A DNA stretch of 64,000 bases from WLWS01 sp965243105 (GTDB lineage: Bacteria; Pseudomonadota; Gammaproteobacteria; Eutrophobiales; Eutrophobiaceae): the NCBI GenBank assembly GCA_965243105.1, contig CBDEUC010000003.1:310001-374000 (forward strand), in the 5' to 3' direction. Under the pieces are notes generated by a model. That model ran no database searches and was not told the DNA's origin. It saw nothing but the letters and a program-made list of their open reading frames with translations. The position numbers were made by a program, and so were the translations under genes. Shown in pieces: positions 61,632 through 64,000 of the stretch (positions are counted from its first letter, which is position 1; each line of letters starts with the position of its first letter).

Positions 61632-63088
61632 TTACCTTTCTCCAGCAGTGCTTGTATGTTTTCCCTGATCACGTCGATGGCGTAATCCATGGTTTCAAGG
61701 TGAGTGCGGTATGAAAGGATATTCACACGAATCATGAATTTGCCACCAAGCATGGTTGATGAAAGAAATATCCTGCCATCTGCTCGAAGTGAAAGCACCA
61801 GTTGTCGATTAAAATCATCAGCCTCCCCAGTGTCGGGGACATACCTGAAAGCAAAAGTACTCAGGTCCGGATACGGTCCCATCTCAAAGTTATCCAGCTC
61901 AGCCATGCGTTCATAGGTATAGCGTGTCAGTAGTATTTTCTCTGACAGGGCCGCCCTGAAAGGTGCCACGCCGATCAATTTTAATGGTAACCATAACCTC
62001 AGTGCGCGAAAGTGCCGGCTCAGCTCCGGACCAAAATCCGCCGGAGAGAGAGTGCTTTCCTCGTCTTCGATATTATCCTGCAGGTAATCTGCAGTGTGGT
62101 AATGCGCGCGACGTAATTGCCCGCCTTCGCGTATCAGGGCCGCACCGAGTCCAAAAGGCGTATAGAGTGTTTTATGGGGATTCATCACGATGGAATCGGA
62201 GCGTTCGACGCCTTTAAACTTTTCCTTCACAAGCTCGCTGAGTATGAAGAACCCACCATAGGCACCATCAATGTGGAACCACAGGTTATTTTCTTCTGCG
62301 ACATCCGCTATATCATTGAGCGGATCAACACCGCCAACATCGGTTGTACCCGTGGATGCGGCAACTAGCCATGGCACCAGTCCCGATTCCCGGTCTTTTT
62401 CTACACACTCCGCAAGTGCATCTGCTTTCATCCTGTATCCGTCATCAAGCGCCACTTTACGGACCACGCACTCGCCAAGACCCGCCAGGTGAATACCTTT
62501 CAAAAAACAGTGATGGGTAAGCTCGGTGACATAAACCACGGTCTTTTCGATATCCCGTGACTTGATTTGCCTGGCTTCCCTTGCGGTTACAATGCAAATA
62601 AACGTGGCCAGGCTTCCGCCTGATGACAGGTTGCCCATGGTGGTATCGGGGTAGCCCAGTAAATCTGCCATCCACCTGATCAGCGTATGTTCCATCTGTA
62701 CCGCACCGGGACTGGCAGAGTAGTCTGCCGAATAGGGGTCGGTGACCGCAGCAATGTAGTCGGCCAGGGCAGAGTAATACATGCTGCAGGGGGCGATATA
62801 GCCCATGAACTTACCAGACACGGTGGTAATACCCTGTTGTTCGACATTGTCGCGGTAAAGGCCCAGTATCTCTCCCAGCTCCATGCCGCTCTCATCGATA
62901 CCTGAATCAAGAAGCCCGGCTCCGTCAAGTCCATCCTGGATGTAGGCCTTACGCGAATGTACAGATTCCAGGAACCCTTCAATGTAGTCATTTACCTGCC
63001 CAAGCAAGTCCTTGCGTCGTTTCGCCCCGGGCTCGATTTGCTCGGCCGCTGCCTGGTACTTTTTAATTTGCTCAATCTTATCCTGCAT
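61628..63088 (-). CDS. PLP-dependent decarboxylase, aromatic L-amino acid decarboxylase type
   Basis: A 486-residue group II decarboxylase. The PLP lysine is in 'VMNPHKTLYTPFG', with 'STGTTDVGGVDPLNDIADVA' and 'WFHIDGAYGGFF' (Asp to the PLP nitrogen). The N-terminal part has 'MGYIAPCSMYYSALADYIAA' and 'EHTLIRWMADLLGYPDTTMG'. Aromatic amino acids (Phe, Tyr, Trp, DOPA) are likely substrates, but glutamate or other amino acids cannot be ruled out. It lies 8 bases after the DUF2783 gene in a four-gene operon. Confidence 0.88.
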   Translation of the reverse strand: MQDKIEQIKKYQAAAEQIEPGAKRRKDLLGQVNDYIEGFLESVHSRKAYIQDGLDGAGLLDSGIDESGMELGEILGLYRDNVEQQGITTVSGKFMGYIAPCSMYYSALADYIAAVTDPYSADYSASPGAVQMEHTLIRWMADLLGYPDTTMGNLSSGGSLATFICIVTAREARQIKSRDIEKTVVYVTELTHHCFLKGIHLAGLGECVVRKVALDDGYRMKADALAECVEKDRESGLVPWLVAASTGTTDVGGVDPLNDIADVAEENNLWFHIDGAYGGFFILSELVKEKFKGVERSDSIVMNPHKTLYTPFGLGAALIREGGQLRRAHYHTADYLQDNIEDEESTLSPADFGPELSRHFRALRLWLPLKLIGVAPFRAALSEKILLTRYTYERMAELDNFEMGPYPDLSTFAFRYVPDTGEADDFNRQLVLSLRADGRIFLSSTMLGGKFMIRVNILSYRTHLETMDYAIDVIRENIQALLEKGK

Positions 63089-63096
63089 GATGACTA

Positions 63097-63282
63097 CTAA
63101 AGCTCCTTACTCGCCATTTGAATTGCTTCATCAAGTTGTTCCAGGTCCCCCAGCTTGTCAGCGAGCACAAAGCAAAGCTTGCTGAGCAACAACATTTCTT
63201 TCTCCGGGCCGGCCTGGTTAATGGCAACAGCAAGCATCTCCAGTGCCTGTTCCAGTTCTTCTTCCGTCAAGTTGCTACTCAT
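63097..63282 (-). CDS. DUF2783-like small protein
   Basis: A 61-residue helical protein ('EEELEQALEMLAVAINQAGP', 'SKLCFVLADKLGDLEQLDEA') like the DUF2783 partners found next to MhpA-type flavin monooxygenases. It overlaps the monooxygenase gene by 8 bases. Role unknown, perhaps a stabilising or regulating subunit. Confidence 0.75.
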   Translation of the reverse strand: MSSNLTEEELEQALEMLAVAINQAGPEKEMLLLSKLCFVLADKLGDLEQLDEAIQMASKEL

Positions 63283-64000
63283 TGGGTTCTCCTTTAAGAC
63301 AGGCCTGCATCGCCTGGAGTACTTCTTTTATGTCAATGACCTTCCAGCGTGCAAGTACGTGTCGGTCAGGTCTGATAAGGTAAAAACTATCATGATTCAC
63401 GCCGTAGCTGGAGAAAATACTGCCATCCTTGTCGTGCAGGACAACTCCCACATCGCCGGGTGTTTCATTGGATGAAATTATCAGCAGCCTGAATTTTTCA
63501 TCACCCACATCCAGGCGTGATAAATATTCTTTCAGCCCCGCGTCGATTGCACCGGTATTGCTGAAATAAATACCGCTGAAGGACTTGCCAATATAATCCA
63601 GCAGGTAGGTATTGTCGTCGAGCGCACAGTTAAATATTGGGGCGCCCGTACCAGGACCACGTTTAAACTTTGCATCCAGTGCACGGTAGGCCGCGGGACT
63701 ACTGTTTATGTAGGTATAGGGCTGTGACTGGCGTGGATTTACCAGGCATCGGGTAAATTCGTGGCTTGTCGCCAGCGACAGCGCCGCGCTGCGCATCAGC
63801 TCGTGTCCTCGACTGGGTGGGGTCATGAATTTTGTACTCTTGCTGGCGTTTTCAAACACTTCCAGGGTCGCTCCGCGTCTTTCCGGGCTGTAGCTATCAA
63901 GCAGGCTGTCCTCAGCCCAGCCGTGAATAACATAGGCCAGCTTCCAGGCGATATTCATCGCATCGGCAAGCCCCGAGTTCAGGCCGCGTACGCCAAATAT
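63275..64000 (-). CDS. FAD-dependent aromatic monooxygenase (MhpA-like), C-terminal part, cut by the window edge
   Basis: The frame is open to base 64000. The edge region reads 'FGVRGLNSGLADAMNIAWKL', the second FAD motif of class A flavin hydroxylases. The last 150 residues form the thioredoxin-like C-terminal domain ('VGVVLHDKDGSIFSSYGVN', 'LIRPDRHVLARWKV') seen in phenol hydroxylase and MhpA. It hydroxylates an aromatic ring using NAD(P)H and O2. The N-terminal half lies outside the window, so the substrate class is open. Confidence 0.9.
   Translation of the reverse strand: MFGVRGLNSGLADAMNIAWKLAYVIHGWAEDSLLDSYSPERRGATLEVFENASKSTKFMTPPSRGHELMRSAALSLATSHEFTRCLVNPRQSQPYTYINSSPAAYRALDAKFKRGPGTGAPIFNCALDDNTYLLDYIGKSFSGIYFSNTGAIDAGLKEYLSRLDVGDEKFRLLIISSNETPGDVGVVLHDKDGSIFSSYGVNHDSFYLIRPDRHVLARWKVIDIKEVLQAMQACLKGEPNE

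Noticed and set aside
1..64000. tRNA, rRNA, CRISPR arrays, prophage, integrons or insertion sequences
   Set aside because: I looked for cloverleaf tRNA patterns, regular spaced repeats and transposase or integrase motifs and saw none. The repeats found are small palindromic elements without coding capacity.

Overview
The window is dense, intact bacterial chromosome, read here as an aerobic gammaproteobacterium. Reasons: the aerobic phenylacetyl-CoA (paa) and homoprotocatechuate (hpa) catabolic gene sets, a trpDCF cluster, a DUF485/ActP symporter type common in Proteobacteria, Tat and Sec signals of Gram-negative style, and REP-like palindromes. A marine or sediment habitat and the exact order cannot be fixed from sequence alone. 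I saw no rRNA, tRNA, CRISPR array, integrase or transposase.

Layout. 1-5.3 kb: the 3' end of a thiolase, a squalene-hopene cyclase gene broken by about seven single-base insertions, two unrecognised ORFs and an acyl-CoA dehydrogenase with one frameshift. 5.3-14.9 kb: phenylacetate degradation (paaABCDE-paaX, paaI, paaZ on the minus strand; paaK divergent). 14.9-17.1 kb: an aromatic amine dehydrogenase (TTQ light and heavy chains) with a monohaem cytochrome c. 17.3-24.7 kb: an NTF2-like protein, a Nudix-metallo-beta-lactamase fusion, an EthD protein, a CrtI-like oxidoreductase, trpF-trpC-trpD and an AraC regulator. 24.8-43.6 kb: two short reductive-dehalogenase homologues in one operon, an ABM protein, an F420-type reductase, a sulfatase, a berberine-bridge-type oxidase, a nitrilase, a DUF1989-MFS-agmatinase operon, and a long reductive dehalogenase homologue lying between two DUF485/sodium-solute symporter pairs, then mgtE. 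43.7-51.6 kb: TauE/SafE exporter and the hpa operon (hpaR-H-I-G1-G2-E-D-thioesterase-hpaF). 51.8-59.7 kb: amidohydrolase, octahaem cytochrome/TPR protein, FAH-family hydrolase, EamA exporter, acetamidase, alpha/beta hydrolase, VOC protein. 59.7-64 kb: minus-strand operon of a flavin monooxygenase (cut by the right edge), DUF2783, an aromatic-amino-acid-type decarboxylase and a Tat-exported FAD oxidoreductase.

How it fits together. An aromatic L-amino acid decarboxylase-type enzyme could make phenylethylamine or tyramine. The periplasmic amine dehydrogenase would turn these into arylacetaldehydes. After oxidation and, for the hydroxylated branch, ring hydroxylation (hpaBC is not in the window), these feed the paa or hpa pathways. 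paaF/G/H/J, hpaBC and the TTQ maturation genes mauE/D/G are not in the window.

Most notable: three cytosolic reductive-dehalogenase homologues that keep both 4Fe-4S motifs and a Tyr plus Lys/Arg pair at catalytic spacing; an aauBA pair without maturation genes; and a two-copy structured repeat, immediately downstream of two stop codons, whose stems are kept by compensatory changes, plus two further structured repeat families.
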